The translations under genes and the position numbers were made by a program. Source: Primulina eburnea (taxonomy: Eukaryota > Streptophyta > Magnoliopsida > Lamiales > Gesneriaceae). From it: a stretch of DNA of 64,000 bases. The notes under the pieces are model-generated. The model did no database searches and was not told the DNA's origin. It saw only the letters and a list, made by a program, of their open reading frames with translations. Location of the stretch: positions 315,321-379,320 of the forward strand of contig NW_027331236.1 in assembly GCF_022965805.1 (NCBI RefSeq), in the 5' to 3' direction. Below, piece by piece: positions 1 to 10,772 of the stretch (positions are counted from its first letter, which is position 1; the number at the start of each line of letters is the position of its first letter).

Positions 1-1
1 G

Positions 2-2851
2 TTAATAACACATTAAAGTAAACAAATCAATCAGTTCCAATGTCCCTGTAAATGATTTCTTCATTTTGAGGTTCTTGATCTCTTCTGTTAGAAGGTTCAG
101 CCTCATCTTCTGTTTGCCTAGCTCCTGCTTGATCTCCTCTATCTCTTCTATCTTCCCCCTTTTGGCATCAGCGGCAACCACATGGGTAAAGAGATCATTC
201 AGTCTGCCGGAAATATTTTGAATCCCATCGGTTAGCATCTCCAGATACGGGGTCTGAGAAGAGATGCAATTATCTAAGGCAGTGATAGATTGATTTTGAG
301 AGTCAATCTTGGCATCCAAAAGTTCCACAGAAGTAGAGAGTGATCGAAAGAGATCATCATGCTCAGTGATTCGAGTGAGTATATCATTTTGAGCAAGCAT
401 GATGGCGGTATGAGTTCTTGATATAGCTTGTCTGAAAACGGAGGTTTCAGCATACATCTTGTCCGTGGTCTCCTTAGTGAGATAGATGTATTTCCCCATT
501 CGCTCTCGGAAAGATTTAGCACCACTGAATTCCGCAAGGTTTTCACAAGACATACGTTTCACTAAATCAGAGATGTTGTTGAGGTCGGTTTGTAGACACT
601 GAATCTGATGTTCCAGGTTGAATGCATCTAATTCCGGGGAAGGGGTTCGTGCAAGAATGCGTTGTTTGATCTCAGAAAGACGAGAATTCGTCGCAGTCAA
701 AACAGGGAGGGAGACCGTCAACGCAGTAGAAACAGGAGGAGCATCCATCAATGCAGTAGAAGGAGCAGGGTCTGCCGTGCTTTCTGCTGGAATTGCAGAA
801 ACAGTAGGTTCAACAGCAACCAGAGGAAGAGCAATTTCTTCAGTAGGAACGGCCAAGTCAGAGGCCAAAGCTTCTTCCGTAGGTGCAATAACAGCCTGTG
901 AATATAAAGGTGCTTCAGTAGAAGGTTCAGAAGGCTGTTCCAGAAGAACGTTCATTTCTGCTTGATGAGCAGCAGAAAACATCTTTAAATTCGGCAGTAA
1001 AGAAGTAGCATCTGGTTCTGCTAATTGTTGCCCTGGGGTAGGAGAATCAGAGGGTGGCAACGAAGTATCCGGTGCTGCTTCTTGAGTAGTGGAGACTGAG
1101 GGGATAATTGATTCAATGACTTCCTCAACCAAAGCCAGTTCATGCACGGACAATAGCGATGATGACGGAATGGGCCTAGCTGGAGATGCAGGAGTACTAA
1201 GAGCAGAAGCCTTTGGGGAGGCTGTAGTCCTTTCCTCGACTGTCTGATTCTGTTGAAAGATTGGGACAAGGCCAACATGATAGACAATAGGCTCTTCAAA
1301 GCCTTGTTCTTGAGCAAGAAGTTGCTCATTCATCTGCTTTAATCTGTCAGATAGAATCATAATAACATTTTGATCCTGAACAGCAGTAGGAACGGCAGGA
1401 TCAAAATTCGATTGAAGAACTTTCAGAACTGATTCTAATTTCTGACATTTCAGCTGATCGAGGATGAAGTCCCTTCTGCGCAAGGCCTCGATGACATTTT
1501 CTTTTTTTGCCAGCTGAAAAATTCTCTTTTCCGCATTCATCATTTTGCCATAAGCCCATTTTGTTTTGAAGTAAGCAAAGGAATGAAACAAACGGACAGT
1601 ATGCCATTCATCAAAGAAATTCATGTCATCGTTTGCAGAGGTCTCAATCTCTGCTAGATGAAGATCAACGTCGGTGGTGACAGTGGTTTTGTGACTAAAA
1701 ACAGGTGGTTCTTCCACCATTTTCCCTTTGCCTTTGTCAGAAGATGAAATAGGCGCAATAGGTCGGAAAGCAGAAGACCCGCTTGCTGGTTCCCGAATAA
1801 CGATTCCAGATGTTCGCTTAAAAGCAGTAGCAGTAGAAGGTGCTGAAATGGACGCAGTAGCGTGTGCAGTCGAAGAAGCAGTTGATCGAGCAGAAGGAAC
1901 CGCTTCTGGAAAGACATGTCGAATAGGTACTTTCTCAATTTCAGACAGTGATGATGTCTTTTTAATCTTAAGAATGGTGCGCGGTTTCTTCTTGGCTGGG
2001 GTTGGCACTGCTGGTTGAACAGCAGCAGCAGACTCTTCTGATGCTGTTTTATCTGAATCCGTCGAAATAATCAATCGTTTCTTTGAAATTTTCTTTTGAG
2101 GTTTGGGAGCCTCAGAAGCAGTTTCCCCAATTTCTTTCTTCATCGCAACAAACTCCGCCACTGTTGGCTTAGGCCTTAGAGCCAATACATTTGCTGCATC
2201 AATCATGGTAATGGAAGTAGCATCGAGATCACTGGTAGATGCGAAACCAGCATCCTTGAGCAAAACACTGATCTGAACCGCGAAACCAGAACTTCTCCTG
2301 ACAACCATATCCTTCATAATTCTGAAAATAAAATGACTCCAGTCCACCTTAATCCCCTTGGTGATGGCAGTCATTACTTGAATCTTCTCCTTCGTCAACT
2401 TGTCAAAGGTGACAGCTTTGATCAAAATAGCTTTAGCCACAATATCAGCCAGAATTTGATACTCTATTTTGAGCAATTTCTTGTGACAGGAAGGAGACAC
2501 TTCTTCTCCAGATGCTGAGAAGTTGCTGAGTGCAACAGACATATATGTCTTGGAAATATCAGAGAGTTCAGACGTACCCGAAAGTGGAAGGAGGAAGGTT
2601 GCTCCTAGATGTGCGGCATCAATGGAGATAGAAGCATCTCCTTGAGTATGAACAATCCTTCCTTCATGCACTGTTGCTTTAGCGTAAAATTCCAGGAGAG
2701 CATTTTTGTAGATAACTGCTAGTGCTTCCAGGAATTTCCGGAGTCCCGATTTCTCAATATCCTGAAACATTTTCAAGAGATTCTCATCCTTGATGTTGAG
2801 AACCGAAGCAAAGTTAACTTGATAAGCGTTAAGAGTGTATGCTCCAGCCAT
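2..2851 (-). CDS. 949-aa ORF in the env-like position of the Sirevirus-like element; function unknown
   Basis: A complete ORF from ATG (2851-2849) to TAA (4-2), uninterrupted although gag and pol beside it are broken. Residues about 1-245 look globular and are rich in alternating hydrophobic positions. About 245-400 is a basic, Ser/Thr/Pro/Ala-rich linker with KKR-type clusters. About 405-525 is again helix-like. About 525-760 is disordered Pro/Ser/Thr/Ala-rich sequence. The last roughly 190 residues are predicted by eye to be coiled coil. I see no signal peptide or convincing membrane segment, which argues against a classical envelope protein. The N-terminal layout loosely recalls the 'putative plant transposon protein' domain seen in other plant elements. 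From memory, similar proteins are annotated as hypothetical in Dorcoceras. Position and strand suggest it is an element-encoded additional ORF rather than a host gene. Its role is unknown. Confidence 0.7.
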   Translation of the reverse strand: MAGAYTLNAYQVNFASVLNIKDENLLKMFQDIEKSGLRKFLEALAVIYKNALLEFYAKATVHEGRIVHTQGDASISIDAAHLGATFLLPLSGTSELSDISKTYMSVALSNFSASGEEVSPSCHKKLLKIEYQILADIVAKAILIKAVTFDKLTKEKIQVMTAITKGIKVDWSHFIFRIMKDMVVRRSSGFAVQISVLLKDAGFASTSDLDATSITMIDAANVLALRPKPTVAEFVAMKKEIGETASEAPKPQKKISKKRLIISTDSDKTASEESAAAVQPAVPTPAKKKPRTILKIKKTSSLSEIEKVPIRHVFPEAVPSARSTASSTAHATASISAPSTATAFKRTSGIVIREPASGSSAFRPIAPISSSDKGKGKMVEEPPVFSHKTTVTTDVDLHLAEIETSANDDMNFFDEWHTVRLFHSFAYFKTKWAYGKMMNAEKRIFQLAKKENVIEALRRRDFILDQLKCQKLESVLKVLQSNFDPAVPTAVQDQNVIMILSDRLKQMNEQLLAQEQGFEEPIVYHVGLVPIFQQNQTVEERTTASPKASALSTPASPARPIPSSSLLSVHELALVEEVIESIIPSVSTTQEAAPDTSLPPSDSPTPGQQLAEPDATSLLPNLKMFSAAHQAEMNVLLEQPSEPSTEAPLYSQAVIAPTEEALASDLAVPTEEIALPLVAVEPTVSAIPAESTADPAPSTALMDAPPVSTALTVSLPVLTATNSRLSEIKQRILARTPSPELDAFNLEHQIQCLQTDLNNISDLVKRMSCENLAEFSGAKSFRERMGKYIYLTKETTDKMYAETSVFRQAISRTHTAIMLAQNDILTRITEHDDLFRSLSTSVELLDAKIDSQNQSITALDNCISSQTPYLEMLTDGIQNISGRLNDLFTHVVAADAKRGKIEEIEEIKQELGKQKMRLNLLTEEIKNLKMKKSFTGTLELIDLFTLMCY

Positions 2852-4100
2852 TTCTGTATGCAGATGAGATCAGACAAATTTTGCAGTAGTTAGTGATGAT
2901 AGAGAGAAAGCAGTAGCTGAATAGCGATAGTTATGAAACAGTAAAGGTGAAAATGTGAAATTTGAAATAGATATACAGCCGTCAAATAAACATAAAGACA
3001 CGTGTCAGTATGTTCTTGGTTGAGTGTTTGAAAAGTTTTGCAGAAACTGTCAGAAAGACGAATGATTTTGAAAATTTTGAAAAAGAGCGGGCTGTCCAGA
3101 CGGTTACTAAAAGAAATCAGAAAAGGATTTGTCATTTTATGATAACGTCTGCTGGAAGTTTCAGGGTGCTGAAATATGTGAGCACTTTGTCAAAACCAGC
3201 AGACTTGTAGTTTTATCGAAAAGACAGACATCCTATCTGTTTATAAAAAGGTGTCAAACTCTTAGTCTGACTAAGATATTGTTCCCCCTCGGTAAATGCA
3301 ATTAATAAGTAGTCATAATTGCGACAAGTGACTCTTGGCCATCTCTCAATCTGAGCCGTTGAAAATGAACAGTCGCAATCTTGCGATTCACAAGAGTCTT
3401 TGTGCCCTCTATAAATACCTGCAAAGCTTGAACGAAGTTAAATAAAAACAATGAAAACTCAAGTAAAAAGAGAGTTAGAGTTTGATTCAGGAGATGAAGC
3501 AAAATTGTCCAGAGAGAAGTTTGAGGGTGTCATAAATTTCGTAATGATCCTTGAAATACACTCCTGGAGTTGTAGTTTCCACAGTCAAGCAGATCTTTTT
3601 CTTCGATTGAGTTTGAAATATAGCATCGATTTCTTCCAGGAGCATGCTAATGCAATAAGAGAGTGCTGGTGGATTGATGATGCTGAAATCCTCTCTGATG
3701 CCCTGTAAGGCATCTAAAAATTACATTAGTGCTGACAAGACCTAAGCTTGCTAGATTCTTTCTAGGCCTACTTCTTCGAAGAAGACCATCTTTTTCTTGT
3801 TGAAGTACTTTGCAAGCGAATATCAGAGAGCTCCTATTACAGAAGACAAACGCTACATGTAACGCTACTGGTTAAATAGCAAAGAAGATCTACTGTTTTT
3901 ACTTTTGCATCGTGTAAAGTACTGAAATGGTTTCTAATAAAATTCAAGTTTGCTTATCTGACTTTTCTCTTCTGCTTTTCTGCAAATATCTTACTGTTAG
4001 TTCAATGCGATAACAATCAAGTAATAATAGAAGTTTAACTAAGATATCAGAAAATAGTCAAGTTAAATCTATTAAACCAAGAGAATTACGAAAGTAAGAA
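2852..4100 (-). other. Non-coding and decayed stretch between pol remnant and the extra ORF
   Basis: No intact gene. The minus strand has one open stretch, 3720-3490 (77 codons, opened and closed by stops), with protein-like composition (segments such as PPALSYCISMLLEEIDAIF). It has an exact counterpart in the duplicate at 8645-8415. It may be a remnant of another extra ORF. The plus-strand ORF at 3451-3708 is probably its shadow. A TATA-like CTATAAATA lies at about 3410 on the plus strand, without further support as a promoter. Confidence 0.4.
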
Positions 4101-5330
4101 AACTTATTTTCTGGTAAGGGTTTCGTGAAGATATCTGCTGCTTGTTGATCAGTAGAAACATATTCCAGACGAATGTTCTTCTTCTGCACATGATCTCTAA
4201 TAAAGTGATGTCTGATGTCTATGTGCTTCGTTCTGGAATGAAGTACTGGATTTTGTGTGATTGCAATTGCACTGGTATTGTCACAGAATATAGGTGATTC
4301 GGAGGCTTGAATCCCGTAGTCTCTTAACTGTTGTTGAATCCACAGTATCTGAGAGCAGCAGCTTCCAGCAGCCAGATATTCTACTTCTGCAGTAGATGTG
4401 GCTATGGAAGTCTCTTTCTTGCTAAACAGGATATCAGCCTATCACCAAGAAATTGACAAAAACCACTTGTGCTTTTTCGGTCTAGTTTTCAACCTGCATA
4501 ATCAGCATCTGAATATCCAATAAGATTTAACGATGAATCATTGGGATACCATAAGCCGACGTTTTGAGTTCCTTTCAAGTACTTCAAAATACGTTTAGCA
4601 GCAATATAATGAGATTGTTTGGGGTTAGATTGAAATCTAGCACAAATGCAAACAGCAAACATGATATCTGGTCTACTGGCAGTTAAATATAATAAATACC
4701 AATAAGACCTCGATACTGAGTTACCTCTACTGGAATACCACTTTCATCTTTATCAAGCTTAATAGATGAGCTCATTGGAGTAGAAGCAGCAGAGCATGCT
4801 TCCATTCCAAACTTTTTCAGAAGCTCCTTGGTGTACTTGGCTTAATTTATAAAGATTCCAGTCTCTGATTGCTTAATCTGTAATCCTAGGAAGAATTTTA
4901 ATTCTCCCATCATACTCATTTCAAATTTATCCTGCATCAATTTTCCAAACTTTGCACATAATTTGGGGTTAGTTGACCCAAAAATAATATCATCAACATA
5001 GATCTGTACTAAAAGAATGTGCTTATTCTTGACTAAAGTAAATAAAGTTTTATCTACTACTCCGATGGTAAAATCATGATCAATAAAAAATTGTGATAGA
5101 GTGTCATACCAAGCTCTAGGTGCCTGTTTTAGACCATATAATCCTTTGTGTAATTTAAATACATGATGCGGAGAGAAATGATCGATAAAACCTGGAGGTT
5201 GTTCGACGTATACTTCTTCTTCTTGTAAAAGACCATTTAGAAAAGCACTTTTCACATCCATTTGATATACTTTGAAATTCTAGAAAGCAGCAAAGGCTAA
5301 GAATATTCTGATTGCTTCGAGCCTTGCTAC
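3214..5330 (-). repeat. 2.1 kb internal duplication, copy A (original position)
   Basis: Bases 3214-5330 are repeated at 8139-10256 in the same orientation. By eye I count about ten substitutions and one single-base indel in 2117 bp, roughly 99.5% identity. The segment covers the start of the RT core through the RNase H remnant and into the non-coding stretch. Copy A is in the expected place, directly downstream of integrase on the minus strand. Confidence 0.9.
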
Positions 5331-5498
5331 TGGTGCATAAGTCTCATCAAAGTCTATGCATTCTTCTTGTCTGAAGCCTTGAGCTACCAATCTAGCTTTA
5401 TTTCTCACCACTGTGCCTTTTTCATTGAGTTTGTTTCTGAATACCCACCGAGTTCCAATGACAGCTTGATGAGATGGTCTAGGTACTAGAAACCAAAC
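4100..5498 (-). pseudogene. copia reverse transcriptase / RNase H remnant, copy A
   Basis: Continues the integrase reading frame after the stop at 5499-5501. The RT core lies in 4842-5261, with the signature MDVKSAFLNG, LYGLKQAPRAW and the catalytic YVDDIIFGS box. The frame is closed by TAG at 5282-5280, just before the MDVKSAFLNG block, and by TAA at 4844-4842. Both stops sit where relatives of the family have glutamine. Downstream, RNase H-like peptide strings appear in shifting frames with several more stops to about 4100. It is not functional. In a live element this region would copy the RNA genome into DNA. Confidence 0.85.
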
Positions 5499-7281
5499 TT
5501 AATTACGTTTGAATTGATTCAGCTCTTCTTGCATGGCTTCAATCCAACTAGGATCCAGAAGAGCTTCTTCAATCTTCTTTGGTTCATCCTGAGATATAAA
5601 AGCAGCATGCATGTATTCATTAACCATTTGCCTTCTGGTTCTCAACGGCGCTGCTGGATTACCAATAACGAATGATGGAGGATGAGATTTTCTCCAGATA
5701 AACGGATTTGAATGGACATCTTCCTGATTTGATATGTTAAGATTGTCTTCTACAGAACCAGTAGTATGTTCTTGAAATTCTTCTGCTGGTATTGGTAGAT
5801 CCAAATTCTGTACTTTTGGTTCCAATATTGGAATGTCTGGTTCTGGATTTTGAAGATCCTTGGTATTTGCTTCTACATCATCTTCACTGTCAATTTCCAA
5901 GTGAATCTTGTCTAACCTGTTACTTAAATCAGATATGTTAGAAATTTCAGCACTGCTGTCTTCATCGAAGACAACATGAATCGATTCTTCAACATTAAGA
6001 GTTCTATTGTTGAAGATTCTAAAAGCTCTGCTTACAGCAGAATAACCAAGAAATATTCCAGCATCTGATATTGAGTCAAATGCCGTCAAATGATTTTTGC
6101 CATTATTTAGTACAAAACATTTGCAACCAAACACATGAAAATAAGATACATTGGGCTTCTTCCCTTTCCATATTTCATAAGGAGTCTGGTTGTATCTTTT
6201 GTTGACCATAGATCTGTTTTGCGTGTAACAAGCAGTATTGATAGCTTCAGCCCAGAAGCGCTGAGAAATGTCTGCATCTGCTAGCAATGTTCTAGCTGCT
6301 TCTTTTAGAGTTCTATTTCTCCTCTCAGCTACTCCGTTTTGTTGAGGAGTTCTGGCAGCTGAATATTCATGATGAATCCCCTGCTCATTCAAATATAACT
6401 CAAGATACTTGTTAGTGAATTCAGTGCCCCGATCACTTCTGATTTTAATGATGGTAGTAGATTTTTCATTTTGAATCCTTTTCAGAAGCTTGATCAAGAC
6501 ACTACTGGTTTGATCTTTTCCTGCGAGAAAGATTACCCAAGTGAATCTAGAAAAATCATCAATAACAACGAGAGTATATTTCATTCCCCCTAAGCTCATG
6601 ATGGGGATAGGACCAAATAGATCCATATGCAGTAGTTTCAGACATCTTGAAGTTGATTTGCTATCTTTGGTCTTGAAACTGGATCTTATCTGCTTCCCAA
6701 GCTGACAAGCAGAACAAACATGATTTTTAACGAAATTAATGTCAGGTAATCCATCAACTATATTCTGTTTCTTGAGATAATTGATTGACTTGAAATTCAG
6801 ATGATTCAGTTTCTTGTGCCATAGCCAGTGTTTATTGCTAAGAGAAGCAACTAAGCATGTAGGAGTATTGACATGATTTGAGTTCCAAGAGACTCTATAA
6901 GTATTGCCTTCTCTCTTTCCGGTTAACACAGTAGTTTCAGCAGAATCTCTAACTATACATGAATGCTTTTGAAAAGCCACAGAATACCCATTATCACATA
7001 GTTGACTAATGCTGATTAGATTGTAACAAAGATTGTCAACTAATAACACATCATTAATAGTTATATTACCATGGATAATCTTACCCTTACCCATGGTTTT
7101 ACCTTTTGAGTTGTCTCCAAAAGTTATCTTTGGTCTAGTACAGCTCACTATCTCGGAAAGTAGGTTTCTTTGTCCAGTCATGTGTTTGGAACATCCACTG
7201 TCCTAATACCATGTAGAGTTACTGATTTCTGCTTCCTTCTGCTGTTCCTGCAAACACAAATTTTAGTAACTGGTACCCAAA
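5499..7281 (-). pseudogene. copia protease tail and integrase
   Basis: The longest open part is 7181-5499 (560 codons). It starts at the protease-to-linker region (CSKH-type motif region, MTGQRN), then carries the GAG-pre-integrase HHCC zinc motif (H-x3-H about residues 118-122 and C-x2-C near CSACQLG). The integrase core follows, with its D,D,E residues in LLHMDLFGP, VVIDDFSRF and the PQQNGVAERRNRT block. The ORF ends at TAA 5501-5499 in the EELNQFKRN motif. Upstream, TAG at 7205-7203 interrupts the expected WY-DSG protease-site motif. Both stops replace expected glutamines. The integrase core itself looks undamaged, but it could not be translated as part of a polyprotein here. Confidence 0.9.
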
Positions 7282-7282
7282 T

Positions 7283-8138
7283 CTATTTGGGTCCAAGCCT
7301 TATCAGTCCTTTGGGAACCCACATTTGTACAATTCTTGATGACTTTGTACTTCGGGTATCCAAAGATGTGTGTGCAACAGAAGGTCTGTTATTTCTAACA
7401 GTATGCATACCAAAATGTTGTTCTTCCCTTCTGTTTCTGTTTTCCAGTCTGTATCTCTTCTGAACAGGTTTAGAGTTGTAGTACTGGTAGTTTTTAACCT
7501 TCATAGGATGTTGTCTTCCAGAGTTGAATTCTTTTCTGAATCTAGAACTCTGGTCAACTTTTTCCTTAGGTTTAACGTAACCCAGACCATAGTGCATTCT
7601 TTTGTTCGTCAGATTTACATTCCTTTCAACTGAAGCAGTAGGTACTTCTGGTTCCTGTACCACACTGGATTTCACAAAGTGAATGTATTTCCCTTTGCAC
7701 ATATCCAGTGTTGGCTTAGTATTCGTTTCAGAAGTGCCTTCATTATTACAAAAACCGAGACGACTCCTATCTCCTGACTGTTTTTGTAATTCTTGCATCT
7801 TTTCCAATGAAACAGAAGACTTGTTCCAAGCATTTACTAGTAGCGACAACTTCTGGTTTTCAGAAAGCACCTTCTGGTAATCTGCTTTGGCTCTTTCATT
7901 CTCAGTTATTAATTTACTCATCTTAACTTGTAAATCATTGCAGCTGTCTACTTGCAAGCAAGTTAACTTACTGCTCTGATTCTTTAAGTTCTGATTTTCA
8001 ATCTTAACTTCTTCAAATGATTGAGAAAGTCTGGAATACTCTTTTACCATTTCATGCAGTGCATCAATCAAGTCATTTCGTGTAAAATCATTAGAGTCAA
8101 AATCAAATACCTCTCCAGATGTCGAGGTTGAGTCATCC
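7283..8138 (-). pseudogene. gag C-terminal part with long coiled coil
   Basis: The frame is open from the duplication junction at about 8137 and shows an acidic lead-in, then about 90 residues of coiled-coil-like sequence (LHEMVKEYSRLSQSFEEV and following heptads). A basic Arg/Asn/Gln-rich tail leads to the protease. It ends at TAG 7285-7283 inside a GPK-x-IWVP motif where Q is expected. The CCHC zinc knuckle normally found upstream of the coiled coil is absent, having been lost or displaced where the duplicate lies. Long coiled coils in gag are described for Sireviruses. Confidence 0.75.
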
Positions 8139-10256
8139 TATCGAAAAGACAGACATCCTATCTGTTTCTAAAAAGGTGTCAAACTCTTAGTCTGACTAAG
8201 ATACTGTTCCCCCTCGGTAAATGCAATTAATAAGTAGTCATAATTGCGACAAGTGACTCTTGGCCATCTCTCAATCTGAGCCGTTGAAAATGAACAGTCG
8301 CAATCTTGCGATTCAGAAGAGTCTTTGTTCCCTCTATAAATACCTGCAAAGCTTGAACGAAGTTAAATAAAAACAATGAAAACTCAAGTAAAAAGAGAGT
8401 TAGAGTTTGATTCAGGAGATGAAGCAAAATTGTCCAGAGAGAAGTTTGAGGGTGTCATAAATTTCGTAATGATCCTTGAAATACACTCCTGGAGTTGTAG
8501 TTTCCACAGTCAAGCAGATCTTTTTCTTCGATTGAGTTTGAAATATAGCATCGATTTCTTCCAGGAGCATGCTAATGCAATAAGAGAGTGCTGGTGGATT
8601 GATGATGCTGAAATCCTCTCTGATGCCCTGTAAGGCATCTAAAAATTACATTAGTGCTGACAAGACCTAAGCTTGCTAGATTCTTTCTAGGCCTACTTCT
8701 TCGAAGAAGACCATCTTTTTCTTGTTGAAGTACTTTGCAAGCGAATATCAGAGAGCTCCTATTACAGAAGACAAACGCTACATGTAACGCTACTGGTTAA
8801 ATAGCAAAGAAGATCTACTGTTTTTACTTTTGCATCGTGTAAAGTACTGAAATGGTTTCTAATAAAATTCCAGTTTGCTTATCTGACTTTTCTCTTCTGC
8901 TTTTCTGCAAATATCTTACTGTTAGTTCAATGCGATAACAATCAAGTAATAATAGAAGTTTAACTAAGATATCAGAAAATAGTCAAGTTAAATCTATTAA
9001 ACCAAGAGAATTACGAAAGTAAGAAAACTTATTTTCTGGTAAGGGTTTCGTGAAGATATCTGCTGCTTGTTGATCAGTAGAAACATATTCCAGACGAATG
9101 TTCTTCTTCTGCACATGATCTCTAATAAAGTGATGTCTGATGTCTATGTGCTTCGTTCTGGAATGAAGTACTGGATTTTGTGTGATTGCAATTGCACTGG
9201 TATTGTCACAGAATATAGGTGATTCGGAGGCTTGAATCCCGTAGTCTCTTAACTGTTGTTGAATCCACAGTATCTGAGAGCAGCAGTTTCCAGCAGCCAG
9301 ATATTCTACTTCTACAGTAGATGTGGCTATGGAAGTCTCTTTCTTGCTAAACCAGGATATCAGCCTATCACCAAGAAATTGACAAAAACCACTTGTGCTT
9401 TTTCGGTCTAGTTTTCAACCTGCATAATCAGCATCTGAATATCCAATAAGATTTAACGATGAATCATTGGGATACCATAAGCCGACGTTTTGAGTTCCTT
9501 TCAAGTACTTCAAAATACGTTTAGCAGCAATATAATGAGATTGTTTGGGGTTAGATTGAAATCTAGCACAAATGCAAACAGCAAACATGATATCTGGTCT
9601 ACTGGCAGTTAAATATAATAAATACCAATAAGACCTCGATACTGAGTTACCTCTACTGGAATACCACTTTCATCTTTATCAAGCTTAATAGATGAGCTCA
9701 TTGGAGTAGAAGCAGCAGAGCATGCTTCCATTCCAAACTTTTTCAGAAGCTCCTTGGTGTACTTGGCTTAATTTATAAATATTCCAGTCTCTGATTGCTT
9801 AATCTGTAATCCTAGGAAGAATGTTAATTCTCCCATCATACTCATTTCAAATTTATCCTGCATCAATTTTCCAAACTTTGCACATAATTTGGGGTTAGTT
9901 GACCCAAAAATAATATCATCAACATAGATCTGTACTAAAAGAATGTGCTTATTCTTGACTAAAGTAAATAAAGTTTTATCTACTACTCCGATGGTAAAAT
10001 CATGATCAATAAAAAATTGTGATAGAGTGTCATACCAAGCTCTAGGTGCCTGTTTTAGACCATATAATCCTTTGTGTAATTTAAATACATGATGCGGAGA
10101 GAAATGATCGATAAAACCTGGAGGTTGTTCGACGTATACTTCTTCTTCTTGTAAAAGACCATTTAGAAAAGCACTTTTCACATCCATTTGATATACTTTG
10201 ATATTCTAGAAAGCAGCAAAGGCTAAGAATATTCTGATTGCTTCGAGCCTTGCTTC
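8139..10256 (-). repeat. 2.1 kb internal duplication, copy B, inserted within gag
   Basis: Near-identical second copy of 3214-5330, lying between N-terminal gag (10726-10257) and C-terminal gag (8138-7283). It carries the same two nonsense codons as copy A (TAG at 10208-10206 and TAA at 9770-9768). Copy A was therefore already dead when it was copied. It includes the RT core (10187-9768) and the 3' remnant. No target-site duplication or terminal motif flanks it, so it was not inserted by a transposase. Confidence 0.9.
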
Positions 10257-10726
10257 TGATTGATCAAGCTACTGAATCTTTCATCAAACTCATTTAGAGT
10301 TTCACCTGCTCTCATTTTCAGATTTTCAAACTTCTGCATTGCTACAGACAGTTTATTTTCTTTCGTTTGCTCATTTCCTTCACATATCTGGATGAGCTTT
10401 TCCCAAATATCCTTTGCAGTAGAACACATTTTAATCTTGCTGAAAGTGTTCTTGTCGAGAGTTTTATACAATATATCCTTCGCCACATTATCAAGATTGG
10501 CCTTTTTCTTATCTTCACTGGTCCATTCACTTCTTGATTTTTCGACCATCTGTGGTGCACCGTCAGTAACAGCAACAGCTGTGTTAGGCTTTAAGATTTT
10601 CAGTGGACCATCTGTGATGACATACCACATGTCATCATCTTGTGCTGCAAGATGAGCTTGCATTCTTATCTTCCAGTCGTCAAAATCTTCCTTAGAGAAC
10701 ATAGGGATCTTGCTGAAGTGTGCCAT
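10257..10726 (-). pseudogene. gag N-terminal part
   Basis: The ATG at 10726-10724 follows the primer binding site by about 30 bases and opens with MAHFSKIPMF. The frame contains the UBN2-type gag motif of copia elements (FDDWKIRMQAHL, later DIWEKLIQICEGNEQTKENK and LNEFDERFSSLI). At 10257 the gag frame runs directly into copy B of the RT duplication, giving a chimeric end and a stop at 10223. In an intact element this protein would form the virus-like particle. About half of it is left here. Confidence 0.85.
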
Positions 10727-10758
10727 TTGTTGTAGTTTTTCACAAACAAGAATAACCT

Positions 10759-10770
10759 GCTCTGATACCA
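10759..10770 (-). other. Primer binding site for tRNA-Met
   Basis: On the minus strand the sequence TGGTATCAGAGC starts two bases after the end of the 5' LTR. It is complementary to the 3' end of plant initiator tRNA-Met, the usual primer of plant copia elements. Confidence 0.9.
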
Positions 10771-10772
10771 AT

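Noticed and set aside
618..965. Plus-strand ORFs overlapping the 949-aa minus-strand gene
   Set aside because: Shadow frames created by the low-complexity Ser/Ala/Pro codons of the real gene.
4842..7285. Stop codons decoded as glutamine (changed genetic code)
   Set aside because: Host genes in the window use standard stops, and the changes are confined to decayed elements, so deamination is the simpler reading.
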